DNA of 64,000 nucleotides, from the NCBI RefSeq assembly GCF_000719775.1, contig NZ_JOHR01000014.1:258209-322208 (forward strand), read 5' to 3'. This DNA comes from Streptomyces sp. NRRL F-5135. GTDB taxonomy: Bacteria > Actinomycetota > Actinomycetes > Streptomycetales > Streptomycetaceae. A program made the position numbers and the translations under genes. The notes beneath the pieces are model-generated. The model worked only from the letters and a program-made list of their open reading frames with translations. It did not search any database and was not told the origin of the DNA. Shown piece by piece: positions 34,128 through 42,811 of this stretch; position 1 is the stretch's first letter; every line of letters begins with the position of its first letter.

Positions 34128-35122
34128 GAAGTGAGGTGCCTCGTTGTCGTGGTGGGGGAAGCGGATCGGCCGGACCCGTCGGACCCGTCGGACCGGTCGT
34201 CCGGGCTCCGACCGTCGGCCCTCGGCCCGGCAGATCCCTGAGCCGGCTCGGGAAGAACGGCCCGAGCAGCCGGAACCACCGGAAGAGCCGCGCGTACCTC
34301 CTCGATGTGCCACGGCGGACGAGCCGTCAGCAGCGCCCGCAACAGCGCGTCCGACCGCTCCGCCGGTGCCGTGAGCGTCAGACGGCCGTCGGGGCCCGTC
34401 TCGTACGCCGGCACGCCCGGCAGCCCGTCGGGCGGCTCGGCCCCCGGCGGGCCCACCGCCACGATCCGCGTCTCGGGCCCCGCCTCCGCACCGTCGGGCA
34501 GCGCGCCCGTGCGGCGGACGAGACCGCCGTCCACCACCGTGTACAGCTCGTCCAGCGCCCCCGCCAGCCGCCGTGGATCGTGGTCGACGAAGACGACCGT
34601 GCCCCCGGCCTCGATCCGTTCGGCGACCGCGAGGTCCAGTTCCGTACGGGCGGGCACGTCCAGTCCGGTCCATGCCTCGTCGAGCACCAGCAACTCCGGC
34701 TCGGCGAGCAGCGCCTGGGCGACAGCGACCTTCTGGCTGGTTCCCTTGGACAGCTCGTCCATCGGCGTACGGTCGTGCGCCTCGGCCCCGAACCGCTCCA
34801 GCCAGCCGGCCGCTCGCTCCCGCGCGACGGTGCCCCGCAGCCCGTGGATCCGGCCCAGCCGCACCAGGTAGTCGGAGGCCGTGAAGGGCAGGGCCGCCGG
34901 GAAGCGCTCCGGGACGAACGCCGTGCGGGGCCGGTCGGCGACCTGCCCCTCCGTGGGCCTGTCGATGCCCGCGAGGACGCGCAGCAGCGTGGACTTGCCG
35001 GTGCCGTTGGCGCCGTCGATCCGGACCAGTCCGCCGGCGGGCAGTTCGAGATCGACACCGCGCAGCACCCAAGGGCCGCCACGGCCGTAACGGCGGCCGA
35101 CGTTCCGGAGTTTCATCGCCAC
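34124..35122 (-). CDS. ABC transporter ATP-binding protein
   Basis: 332 residues. Walker A GANGTGKST (about residue 38-46), signature LSKGTSQKVAVAQALL in place of the usual LSGGQ, Walker B LLVLDEAWTGLD, and switch FVDHDPRR. The GTSQK signature variant is seen in several actinobacterial exporter ATPases. After the ATPase domain comes a C-terminal 120-residue extension of unknown role (PETRIVAVGPPGAEPPDGLPG onwards). Start GTG 35122; ATG 35116 is equally possible and neither has a clear SD. It is coupled to the downstream permease gene. Confidence 0.88.
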   Translation of the reverse strand: MAMKLRNVGRRYGRGGPWVLRGVDLELPAGGLVRIDGANGTGKSTLLRVLAGIDRPTEGQVADRPRTAFVPERFPAALPFTASDYLVRLGRIHGLRGTVARERAAGWLERFGAEAHDRTPMDELSKGTSQKVAVAQALLAEPELLVLDEAWTGLDVPARTELDLAVAERIEAGGTVVFVDHDPRRLAGALDELYTVVDGGLVRRTGALPDGAEAGPETRIVAVGPPGAEPPDGLPGVPAYETGPDGRLTLTAPAERSDALLRALLTARPPWHIEEVRAALPVVPAARAVLPEPAQGSAGPRADGRSPDDRSDGSDGSGRSASPTTTTRHLTS

Positions 35123-35201
35123 ATGATGTCAGTACGGCCCGGAAGGCGCGGGCGTTCAGCGTGACCGCTCCTCGTCCCTCCCCGGACCGGAACGGGGTGG
35201 C

Positions 35202-35879
35202 TCAGTGCGCGCTCTGCTTCTGGGGCGTGACCTCGCTCGGCCTGACGATCACGAAGCCCTCGCCCTGGAGCATCAGCTGGACCGCTTCCCCGGAGCCGCC
35301 CCTGATCATCGAGCCGACGGACTGGGAGCGGTGCAGCGACGTGTTCAGCTGCGCGCTCCAGCCGACGACGGCGTCCGTGTCCACGTAGACCGGCGACTGC
35401 GCGCTGACGGGAATGACGATCGGGGTGCCCTCGCAGATCACACCGAGCTTTCCGTAGCCGGTGAAGACGCTGTTGAAGAGGCCGCCGCCGGTCATGCCCG
35501 CGCCCTTCACCGTCTTGATCTCGTACGAGAGCGTGGCGTCGAAGCAGAGAACGTTGCGGCCGTTGATCGTGAGCGCGTCACCCTGCTCGACATCCACGAT
35601 GAAGCAGTTGGCGGCCTCGTGCGCGAACCACGCCTCGCCCTGCCCCTTCACGGCCATCAGCGGCAGTCCCTCCCCGGTGACGGCCCGCTTGAGCATGCCG
35701 CCGATGCCCTGGCCCTTCCGCTCGAACTGGAGCTGGCCCCGGAAGGCGACCATGGATCCCTGCCGTGCGAACATCTCCCCGTTCACGGCGTACTTGATCG
35801 ACTTCGCGTTCTGGAGGGTCATCCCGGGGGCGGTCGCGGGCTGTGCCAGATGTTCCGTTGAGAAAAGGTCGCTCTTCAT
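35202..35879 (-). CDS. AIM24 family protein
   Basis: 225 residues. NAKSIKYAVNGEMFARQGSMVAFRG, GIGGMLKRAVTGEGLPLMAVKGQGEAWFAHEAANCFIVDVE and GRNVLCFDATLSYEIKTVKGAGM, then GSMIRGGSGEAVQLMLQGEGFVIVRPSE at the end, are the AIM24/TRAP-like beta-prism motifs. The family is widespread in actinobacteria, named after a yeast mitochondrial protein, with no agreed bacterial role. ATG 35879 was chosen; ATG 35888 would add three residues. No SD is obvious for either. Confidence 0.88.
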   Translation of the reverse strand: MKSDLFSTEHLAQPATAPGMTLQNAKSIKYAVNGEMFARQGSMVAFRGQLQFERKGQGIGGMLKRAVTGEGLPLMAVKGQGEAWFAHEAANCFIVDVEQGDALTINGRNVLCFDATLSYEIKTVKGAGMTGGGLFNSVFTGYGKLGVICEGTPIVIPVSAQSPVYVDTDAVVGWSAQLNTSLHRSQSVGSMIRGGSGEAVQLMLQGEGFVIVRPSEVTPQKQSAH

Positions 35880-36030
35880 GCCGTGCATCGTGACCCGGAC
35901 CGGCCCCCTCCGCCAAGAAAGGTTTCGCCAAGAATGCCGCCCGGAGGCACCGGCGGGCCCGCGGAGGACCCGGCGGGCCCGCCCACGATCAGCCCCCGGC
36001 GCACCTGACGCGTCTCGTGCGCCTCACATG

Positions 36031-36111
36031 CCTCGCGCACCTCGCGCACTTCACCCACCTCGCGCACCTCGCGCACTTCACCCACCTCGCGCACCTCGCG
36101 CACCTCGCGCA
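36031..36111. repeat. 9-bp tandem repeat array upstream of PTH2-like gene
   Basis: Nine contiguous 9-mers: CCTCGCGCA seven times and the variant CTTCACCCA twice, arranged A-A-B-A-A-B-A-A-A, so the higher unit is 27 bp. The array ends 17 bases before the GTG start of the next gene and thus occupies its promoter and leader. The 9-bp unit keeps any reading frame. Confidence 0.95.
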
Positions 36112-36128
36112 CCTGGCAGACTGGCTCC

Positions 36129-36878
36129 GTGACCAGCGACATCGATGACGGCGACGGCCGGGCCGATCCCTTCCGGCGGATACGCGGCTCCCGCGACGAG
36201 GCCCCCCAGTTCGTGCTGCCGCTGGTGGTCCGGCTGGAGAAGGCCGCGCCCCCGGCCCGTACCGACGCCCTGGAGACGGCGGCGCGCGCGGTGCTCGCCC
36301 TGCTCTCCGACGACCGGTCCCAGGGCGAGGGCGAATGGGCCGGCGCCGTACGGGACTGGCAGGACGCCCGGATCCGCAAAGTGGTGCGGCGGGCGCGCGG
36401 CGCGGAATGGCGGCGCGCCGGCGCACTCCCCGGCCTGACGGTCACCGGCGGCGGGCCGGCGACGGACACGTCGTCCCCGGCCGAGGTACGGGTCTTCCCG
36501 CCCGTACCGCTCGACGGCTGGCCCAAGGAGCTGGCCCGGCTCCAGGTCTCCGGCACCGAACTGGACGATCCGGCGCCGCCGCCCGCACCGGACCCGGACC
36601 ACCCCGTCCTCTGGCTGAATCCGGGGGTGGAGATGTCGGCGGGCAAGGCGATGGCCCAGGCCGGCCACGGTGCCCAACTCGCCTGGTGGGCACTCGGGGA
36701 GGCGGACCGCGCGTCCTGGCGCGAGGCCGGCTTCCCGCTCGCCGTCCGCACCGCCGAACCCGCTCGCTGGGGCGAACTCACCGGCAGCGGGCTTCCGTTG
36801 GTGCGCGACGCCGGCTTCACGGAGATCGCTCCCGGCTCCTGCACCGTGGTCGCCGATCATCCGTCGCTGCGGAGTTGA
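36129..36878 (+). CDS. Peptidyl-tRNA hydrolase-II-like protein
   Basis: 249 residues. Two parts: residues about 25-110 (FVLPLVVRLEKAAPPARTDALETAARAVLALLSD and RDWQDARIRKVVRRARGAEW) and a C-terminal PTH2-like fold with LWLNPGVEMSAGKAMAQAGHGAQLAWWAL, the lysine/His-rich motif in which PTH2 enzymes hold peptidyl-tRNA. DAGFTEIAPGSCTVVADHP closes the domain. PTH2 releases stalled peptides from tRNA; standard bacteria use Pth1, so this is an additional protein whose substrate is unproven. Start GTG 36129; a 9-bp tandem array sits directly upstream. Confidence 0.8.
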   Translation: MTSDIDDGDGRADPFRRIRGSRDEAPQFVLPLVVRLEKAAPPARTDALETAARAVLALLSDDRSQGEGEWAGAVRDWQDARIRKVVRRARGAEWRRAGALPGLTVTGGGPATDTSSPAEVRVFPPVPLDGWPKELARLQVSGTELDDPAPPPAPDPDHPVLWLNPGVEMSAGKAMAQAGHGAQLAWWALGEADRASWREAGFPLAVRTAEPARWGELTGSGLPLVRDAGFTEIAPGSCTVVADHPSLRS

Positions 36879-36987
36879 ACGCCCGGGCGCCGCCGTACGT
36901 ATCTCCCGGTGCCGCACAGCACATCGCACGGCCCGTCCGTCAGCGGTTGGTTCAGCGGGGTCTTTTACCGGTTCGGGAGGCAGCACA

Positions 36988-37788
36988 TTGTTGGGACGTA
37001 TGAACGGCACGGCGCTCATAGTCGGCGCGATGGTAGTGACGGTCGCCTCGTTGGCCTATCCCGTCTGGTCGTACGCCGACCGTTCCGGCACCGGCCAGGC
37101 CAACCTCAGCGCGTCGACGGTCTCGACCCAGTGGGGTCCCCTCTCGGCGACCGACCGTGACCTGCTGGTCAAGGTGAGACTCGCGGGCCTGTGGGAGCTG
37201 CCGGCCGGCCAGCAGGCCCTGGAACGGGCCCCGACGCAGGCCATCAAGGACTGCGGTGACCATCTGGTCGTGGGCCACACCGACCTCGACGTGCGCGTGC
37301 GCGACGTGGCGGCCAAGCTCGGTGTGCAGCTACCCAACCAGCCCAACGAGCAGCAGCAGGGCTGGCTCCAGGAGTTGTCTGCGGCGACGGGCGAGGAGTA
37401 CGAGCGCAAGTTCGCCAACCTGCTGCGCAACGCTCACGGCAAGGTGTTCTCGCAGATCGCGCTGGTACGCCACACCACCAGGAACGCCCTCGTGCGGCAG
37501 CTCGCCTCGGACGCCAACCAGACGGTGCTCGACCACATCACGATGCTGGAGGCCACCGGCCGGGTCGACTTCGACGCCATGGCCAACGAGGCCGCGAACG
37601 GCGCGTCGTCCAGCCCGACCGGTCCGCCGCCGCCCGACGGCAACCTGCCGCCCGCGGCGCCGCCCGTCCAGCCGTCCGGCGACCAGACCCTGACCTCGTC
37701 GCCCTCGCCCGCGGCCCCTGGCGCCCCGCCGAACACCGACCGGCCGGCGGTGGGCGAGGGCGAACCGGCGCCCGGCGCGACGCAGTGA
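36988..37788 (+). CDS. DUF4142 secreted/membrane-anchored protein
   Basis: 266 residues. An N-terminal hydrophobic segment (GTALIVGAMVVTVASLAYPVW) is a signal anchor. The DUF4142 helical bundle (about 45-195) has LSATDRDLLVKVRLAGLWELPAGQQALERAP, LVVGHTDLDVRVRDVAAKLGVQLPNQPNEQQQGWL and ASDANQTVLDHITMLEATGRVDF. The last 70 residues are Pro/Ser/Gly-rich and disordered. DUF4142 is ferritin-like in fold, often periplasmic, function unknown. TTG 36988 was chosen because GGGAGG lies seven bases upstream; ATG 37000 is the alternative. Confidence 0.82.
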   Translation: MLGRMNGTALIVGAMVVTVASLAYPVWSYADRSGTGQANLSASTVSTQWGPLSATDRDLLVKVRLAGLWELPAGQQALERAPTQAIKDCGDHLVVGHTDLDVRVRDVAAKLGVQLPNQPNEQQQGWLQELSAATGEEYERKFANLLRNAHGKVFSQIALVRHTTRNALVRQLASDANQTVLDHITMLEATGRVDFDAMANEAANGASSSPTGPPPPDGNLPPAAPPVQPSGDQTLTSSPSPAAPGAPPNTDRPAVGEGEPAPGATQ

Positions 37789-38149
37789 CCCGATCGGCGC
37801 GCCAAGTCGGTCGGCACGCCGAGCCGGTCGGCACGCCGAGCCGATCAGGCGGACCGCACGTCTGATCACGCCTGACGGGTCGCCCCTCGCGTCCGTACGA
37901 CCGCACGGCCCCGAGCCCCACGGCCCCGGCACCGCTACCACGGTGCCGGGGCCGTTCGCCGCCCGCGGCCGGGCCGGCCCGCGGTTCCGCAACCTCAAAT
38001 GAACCTCTGAACGTCCTCTCCTGTGGATTCGCCGGCTTCCGCCGGGGTCATCTACCGGAGGAACCAAGGGGGAACCGGTGAGCCGGGAGCCGGAGGGCCG
38101 CGCGGCCCGAACGGCGCGAACGGCGCGCATCGGTCGGAGAGGAGGAGCC
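37789..38149. other. Intergenic region with 17-bp repeat pair and leader
   Basis: A 361-base gap. It holds two near-identical 17-bp units, AGCCGGTCGGCACGCCG type, at 37805-37821 and 37822-37838, then a GC-rich stretch, a terminator hairpin (listed separately) and the leader of the MNIO gene. An in-frame GTG at 38078 with AAGGGGGAA in front would extend that gene by 24 Arg-rich residues. No other gene is supported. Confidence 0.6.
37921..37954 (+). terminator. Terminator before the MNIO gene
   Basis: Perfect 13-bp stem CGGCCCCGGCACC (37921-37933) with GGTGCCGGGGCCG (37942-37954), loop GCTACCAC. It separates DUF4142 transcription from the MNIO operon. Confidence 0.7.
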
Positions 38150-39595
38150 GTGCGCGACACACCGCGGCTGGGCATCGGCATCGGATGGCGTCCGGAAATC
38201 GCGGACACGGTAGAGGGGTTGGCGGGAGTCGACTGGGTCGAGGCCGTCGCGGAGAACGTCTGCCCCGGGCACCTGCCCGAATCGCTCCTGCGGCTGCGCG
38301 AGCGCGGGGTCACCGTCGTCCCGCACGGCGTCTCGCTCGGCCTCGGCGGCGCCGACCGGCCGGACCCACGCAAGCTCGCCGACCTCGCGGAGCGTGCCGA
38401 GGCGCTGGGATCCCCGCTGGTCACCGAGCACATCGCCTTCGTACGGGCCGGTGGCGGGCGCACCGCGTCGCCCGTGCTGGAGGCCGGACACCTGCTGCCG
38501 GTCCCCCGCACCCGGGACGCGCTGCGCGTGCTGTGCGAGAACGTACGGATCGCCCAGGACGCGCTGCCCGTACCCCTCGCCGTGGAGAACATCGCCGCGC
38601 TGATCTCCTGGCCGGACGAGGAGCTGAGCGAGGGGCGGTTCCTCGCCGAACTGGTCGAACGCACCGGCGTACGGCTGCTGATCGATGTCGCCAACCTGCA
38701 CACCAACCACGTCAACCGCGGTGAGGACCCGGCGCGCGCACTGGACGAACTGCCGGTCGAGGCCATCGCGTACGTGCACGTCGCGGGCGGGGTCGAGCGC
38801 GATGGCGTCTGGCACGACACCCACGCGCACCCGGTCACCCGGCCGGTGCTCGACGTGCTGGCCGAACTGCGCGCGCGGATCGCTCCGCCGGGAGTCCTGC
38901 TGGAGCGCGACGACGACTTCCCGCCCGCGGCGGAGCTGGCGGGCGAACTGGCCATGATCCGGGACACGCTCGCCGGGCCGGCCGGACCGACCGGGCCGAC
39001 CGGGTCCGTAGGGACCGCGGTACCGCTCAGCGCGGCCCCGACAAACCCAGCGCGGCCGTCGGCGGGCGGCGGAGGCACGGGCCACGGTGACGACAACGAC
39101 AGCGACGTCGAGATCGACATGGACGTCGACAGCGGCGCCGAGTTCGGCGAAGGCGTCGGCGCTGGCGACGGCGACGGCGACGGCGGAGCCGTTCGGGACC
39201 GGCTCGCGCTCGGCCAGACCGCCCTGCTCTCGGCACTGGTCGCCGGCGCACCCGTGCCGGCCGGTTTCGACTCCGGGCGCCTCGGCGTGCAGAGCCGGGC
39301 CCTGGTCTCCAAGCGTGCCGGCGTGATCGCCAAGGTGGCCCCGGAGCTGCCGGAGATCCTCGGGGACGGCTTCCGCCCCGCGTTCGTCTCGTACGCCACG
39401 AACCGGCCGATGCGCGCCGGGTACCGCAGGGACGCGCTCGACTTCGCCGAGCACCTGCTGATCGCGGACGAGCCCGGGGACCCGGTGGCGCGGCGGCGGC
39501 TGACGCTCTGGTGGCGGGAGCGCGCGGGCGCCCGGCCGCCGGGGCGCGCGGCCCGTCTCGTGCACGCCGCCCGCGCCGCGCTGACCGGGAGGTGA
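38150..39595 (+). CDS. DUF692 MNIO-type iron enzyme with C-terminal partner-like domain
   Basis: About 481 residues. Residues 1-280 form the DUF692 TIM barrel, with the histidines, acids and Asn that bind the iron centre in this family: [62 protein letters not shown] and [13 protein letters not shown] enzymes (MbnB, TglH) oxidatively modify Cys or other residues of ribosomal peptides. An Asp/Glu/Gly-rich linker (about 315-350) leads to a helical C-terminal domain ([13 protein letters not shown] to AARAALTGR) that may serve as the substrate-recognition partner usually encoded separately. GTG 38150 has a strong GGAGAGGAGG before it. Its stop is four bases from the Cys/Gly-tail gene. Confidence 0.85.
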   Translation: MRDTPRLGIGIGWRPEIADTVEGLAGVDWVEAVAENVCPGHLPESLLRLRERGVTVVPHGVSLGLGGADRPDPRKLADLAERAEALGSPLVTEHIAFVRAGGGRTASPVLEAGHLLPVPRTRDALRVLCENVRIAQDALPVPLAVENIAALISWPDEELSEGRFLAELVERTGVRLLIDVANLHTNHVNRGEDPARALDELPVEAIAYVHVAGGVERDGVWHDTHAHPVTRPVLDVLAELRARIAPPGVLLERDDDFPPAAELAGELAMIRDTLAGPAGPTGPTGSVGTAVPLSAAPTNPARPSAGGGGTGHGDDNDSDVEIDMDVDSGAEFGEGVGAGDGDGDGGAVRDRLALGQTALLSALVAGAPVPAGFDSGRLGVQSRALVSKRAGVIAKVAPELPEILGDGFRPAFVSYATNRPMRAGYRRDALDFAEHLLIADEPGDPVARRRLTLWWRERAGARPPGRAARLVHAARAALTGR

Positions 39596-39599
39596 GGAG

Positions 39600-40634
39600 A
39601 TGCTGGTCGTCGTCCTTCTGCTGGCCCACCTCGGCATCGCCGTCTCCTGCGTCCTGCTGATCGCCCGGATCGTCAAGGTGCGACGCAGGGGCGTGGCCGG
39701 CCACGTCGGGGACACGGCGGAGGCCGCGTTCCTGGCGGGCGGGCCGGGGCAGGTGGTGGACGCCGCGATCGCGGGGATGTGCGCCGACGGCCGGCTGACC
39801 GTCGGGGGTCCGGGCATCGTCGCCGTCGGGCACGGAGTCGCGCACGACCCGGTGGAGGAGTCCGTTCTCCAGGAACTGGCGGTGGCGCCCAGCGGGGCCC
39901 TGCACAAGTTGCGGTTCGCGGTGATGCGCGGTCCGGCCGTGCAGGGCGTGGGCGACGCGCTCGCGGCCCGTGGACTGCTGGTCGCGCCCGTCGAGGCCCG
40001 TGCGGCGCGGAAGTGGGCCGCGGTCCAGACGGCGGTCTGCTTCCTGGCGCTGCCGGTGGTGATCGTCCTGGCGGGCGTCCTGTTCATGAAGGACCGGGAC
40101 AGCGGCACCGGCTCGCTCGCCGTGTCCGTCCTGCTGAGCCTGTTCGCCGGCGGGATCGTCGGCCTGGTCTGCACGCCGTACACCAGGACGTGGATCACCG
40201 GGGCCGGGCGTGGGGCGCTGCGGGACTTCCGGGCGAGGAACCCGCGGGTTCCGGGGGCCGCTCCGCTGCCGGCCGCCCGGCTGGTCGCGGCATACGGCCT
40301 GGCGGCCCTGCCGGATCCGGTGCTGGCTCAGCGGTTGCGAACGGCGGCCCGCCGGCGGCCGGGACGGACCGTCGTAGCGACAGCGCAGGGGACGGCCGCC
40401 GCGATGGTCATGTGGTGCTCGGGTGCGCTGCCCGGAGTCGATACGGGCGGCGGCTACGGAAGCGACGGAGGTGGCTCCTGTGGCGGAAACGGCGGTGGCG
40501 GCTCCTGCGGCGGCGGTAGCGGGAACGGCAGTGCCTGCGGCGGTGGCAGCAGTGGCGGCAGCTCCTGCGGAGGCAGCAGCAGCGGGGGTGGCGGGGGCTG
40601 TGGCGGAGGAGGAGGCGGCGGAGGCGGAGGCTGA
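39600..40634 (+). CDS. TIGR04222-type membrane protein with Gly/Cys-rich tail
   Basis: 344 residues. A membrane anchor (LVVVLLLAHLGIAVSCVLLIARIVKV) leads to a TIGR04222-like soluble domain (about 45-130). A pair of membrane helices follows (VQTAVCFLALPVVIVLAGVLF and LAVSVLLSLFAGGIVGLVC), then a cytoplasmic or external stretch. From about residue 282 the tail is nearly all Gly/Ser with five Cys-Gly-Gly motifs at Cys294, 303, 313, 323 and 334 (spacing 9-11), then a final ten glycines. The gene begins four bases after the MNIO stop. The simplest reading is that the Cys-rich tail is the MNIO substrate; this is inference. Secretion or anchoring of the tail is unknown. Confidence 0.85.
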   Translation: MLVVVLLLAHLGIAVSCVLLIARIVKVRRRGVAGHVGDTAEAAFLAGGPGQVVDAAIAGMCADGRLTVGGPGIVAVGHGVAHDPVEESVLQELAVAPSGALHKLRFAVMRGPAVQGVGDALAARGLLVAPVEARAARKWAAVQTAVCFLALPVVIVLAGVLFMKDRDSGTGSLAVSVLLSLFAGGIVGLVCTPYTRTWITGAGRGALRDFRARNPRVPGAAPLPAARLVAAYGLAALPDPVLAQRLRTAARRRPGRTVVATAQGTAAAMVMWCSGALPGVDTGGGYGSDGGGSCGGNGGGGSCGGGSGNGSACGGGSSGGSSCGGSSSGGGGGCGGGGGGGGGG

Positions 40635-41003
40635 TACCGGCCCGTCGGCACCGGCCCGTCGGCACCGGCCCGTCGCCGCCGCCCCGGCGGCCCCGCCCGG
40701 AGCGCCCCGCGCCCGCCGCGCCGCCCAGGCTCGGCGCAGGACGCGGATCACGCGGGATCCCGGTCCGGTCGCGCGGCGTGGCGGCCGTCGCCGGGTCGGG
40801 CCGCACCTGACGGCCCGTCACGACTACTCGACGGCCACTCACATGCCGGCCGTTTCCGCATCCCGGCGGACCCTGCGGGGTGGTCGTGCGGCGCAACGGG
40901 GTCAATAGCGCCAACACCGTCCGGCGGTCCTTGCACGGCTTCGCCGCTGTGCTGACCCTTCGGCCTGCGGTTGACCACCGACCGCCCGCACGAAGGGAAC
41001 GCG
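40635..41003. other. Intergenic region before the S33 peptidase gene
   Basis: A 369-base gap. It starts with GGCCCGTCGGCACC repeated (40639-40675), followed by low-complexity GC. TGACGGCCCGTCA (40809-40821) is a small perfect dyad. The peptidase leader carries GAAGGGA at 40992-40998. I see no gene and only a weak promoter. Confidence 0.5.
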
Positions 41004-42773
41004 ATGCGAGCAGTAGCGAAACACGGGGCCCTGGCCGCCCTCGGCTCCCTGGTCCTCTCGGCCCTCGTCGTCGCCCCCGCGGACGGCGCGGCCCCCGCCG
41101 GGGCACCGCCCCCCGGCACCGGAACCACGGCGACGTCGACCGCGAGTGCCATGGCCGGCCCGGCCACCACGGTGACCACCGCGCAGGCCACCCCCCGGGC
41201 CACCGGGCGAACCACCGCCCCGCGGACCACGTCGGCGGCCTCCCGTGAGACGCGCGGCGTCGCCCTGGCCGCCCGGCGCGCCGCCGACGCGGGTGTTGCG
41301 TTCGGTCCCTGCCCCAAGGCCGAGTCGCTGCCCGCGCCCGTCACCTGTGGCACGGTCGAGGTCCCGCTGGACTACGCGGAGCCCGACGGAGCGCGGATCA
41401 CCCTCACCGTCAGCCGCGCGACCGCGACCGGGAAAGCGGAGCACCGGCAAGGGGCCCTGGTCTTCAACCCCGGCGGTCCCGGCGCCTCCGGCGTGTCCTT
41501 CCCGCTGGCGGCCGGCCTGCCCGAGTGGAAACGGCTCGCCGAGGCGTACGACTTCGTGGGCTACGCCCCGCGCGGCGTCGGCCGCTCCGGATCGCTGTCC
41601 TGCCAGGAACCGGCCGACTTCGCCAAGGCCCCCACCCAGTCCCCGACCCACCCCTCCGAGTCGTACAAACGGCAGCGGATCGCCGAGGCGAAGGCGTACG
41701 CGCTGGGCTGTGCCAGGGCCGCCGGCGCCGCCCTCCCCCACTACAACTCGCTGAACAACGCGCGCGACCTCGACGTGCTGCGCGCCGCGCTCGGCGAGCC
41801 GAAGCTGACCTTCATGGGCGCCTCGTACGGTACGTACTTCGGTGCCCTGTACGCGACGCTCTTCCCGTCCCACGTGCGCCGGATGGTCTTCGACTCGGCG
41901 GTGAACCCGGATCCGAAGAAGGTCTGGTACCGCAACAACCTGGACCAGTCCCTCGCGTTCGAGCGGCGCTGGTCGGACTTCCTCACCTGGGTGGCCAAGC
42001 ACGACGCCACATACCACCTGGGCAGCGACACCGAGGAGGTGAGGACCAGTTACGAGAGGGTGCGCGCGGGTCTCGCGCACGAGCCGGCGGACGGGAAGGT
42101 CGGGCCCGGCCAGCTCCAGGCGCTGATGCTCGGGGCCGCCTACTACGACGACTACTGGCCGAAGCGCGCGTCGGTGCTCGCCGCGTACCTGAAGGGCGAT
42201 CCGAAGCCGCTGATCGCGGCGGCCGCGCCCAAGCCGTCCGCGGCCGCCGGGGCCGAGAACGGCAACGCCGTCTACACCGCCGTCGAGTGCAACGACGCGC
42301 CATGGCCGACGGACTTCGCGGTCTGGGACCGGGACAACAGCGAACTGGCGAGCCGCGCGCCGTTCGAGACCTGGGACAACGCCTGGATGAACCTGCCCTG
42401 CGCCTACTGGCCGGCTCCCCGGCAGCAGCCGCTCGACGTCCGCACCCGGCCGGGCGAGCTGCCTCCGACCCTGATCCTGGCGGCCGAACTCGACGCGGCC
42501 ACCCCCTACGAAGGCGCGGTGGAGCTACGGCGGCGGCTCGCGGGTTCGGCGCTGGTGACGGAGCGGAACGCCGGCACGCACGGGGTCGCCGGCGGCGGCA
42601 ACGCCTGCGTCACCGCGTATGTCGAGGACTACCTGCTGCGGGGAAGGACGCCGACACGAGGCGCGGAGTGCGCCCCGCACGCGCCCCCGGACCCGGTGTC
42701 GCAGGCACCGTCCAACAGACTGGCCGACCTCCGGGAAAGGCTCGCCCCTGCGTCTCCGGCGTCTCGTTCCTGA
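41004..42773 (+). CDS. Secreted alpha/beta-hydrolase, tripeptidyl aminopeptidase type (S33)
   Basis: 589 residues. A Sec signal (RAVAKHGALAALGSLVLSALVVAPADGA) and a Thr/Ala-rich propeptide-like region precede the hydrolase. VFNPGGPGASGVSF is the oxyanion region, FVGYAPRGVGRSGSL the next strand, FMGASYGTYFGALYA the nucleophile elbow (Ser in GASYG), and TLILAAELDAATPYEGA with AGTHGV the Asp and His. The C-terminal TAP-like domain (YTAVECNDAPWP) matches Streptomyces tripeptidyl aminopeptidases that trim mature secreted proteins and peptides. ATG 41004 has GAAGGGA upstream. A strong terminator follows at 42812-42842. Confidence 0.92.
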   Translation: MRAVAKHGALAALGSLVLSALVVAPADGAAPAGAPPPGTGTTATSTASAMAGPATTVTTAQATPRATGRTTAPRTTSAASRETRGVALAARRAADAGVAFGPCPKAESLPAPVTCGTVEVPLDYAEPDGARITLTVSRATATGKAEHRQGALVFNPGGPGASGVSFPLAAGLPEWKRLAEAYDFVGYAPRGVGRSGSLSCQEPADFAKAPTQSPTHPSESYKRQRIAEAKAYALGCARAAGAALPHYNSLNNARDLDVLRAALGEPKLTFMGASYGTYFGALYATLFPSHVRRMVFDSAVNPDPKKVWYRNNLDQSLAFERRWSDFLTWVAKHDATYHLGSDTEEVRTSYERVRAGLAHEPADGKVGPGQLQALMLGAAYYDDYWPKRASVLAAYLKGDPKPLIAAAAPKPSAAAGAENGNAVYTAVECNDAPWPTDFAVWDRDNSELASRAPFETWDNAWMNLPCAYWPAPRQQPLDVRTRPGELPPTLILAAELDAATPYEGAVELRRRLAGSALVTERNAGTHGVAGGGNACVTAYVEDYLLRGRTPTRGAECAPHAPPDPVSQAPSNRLADLRERLAPASPASRS

Positions 42774-42811
42774 GCTGAGTGACTGAGCGCCTCCCAGAGC
42801 GGCGGACAAGC

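Noticed and set aside
33459..35072. Single large protein spanning the ABC permease and antisense-like Arg-rich sequence
   Set aside because: The upstream part is a shadow of the ATPase gene. ATG 34127 with the ATGA overlap is the natural permease start.
36031..36111. Possible CRISPR or iteron origin
   Set aside because: Nine-base units are contiguous, GC-rich and without replication genes or DnaA boxes; best seen as a minisatellite.
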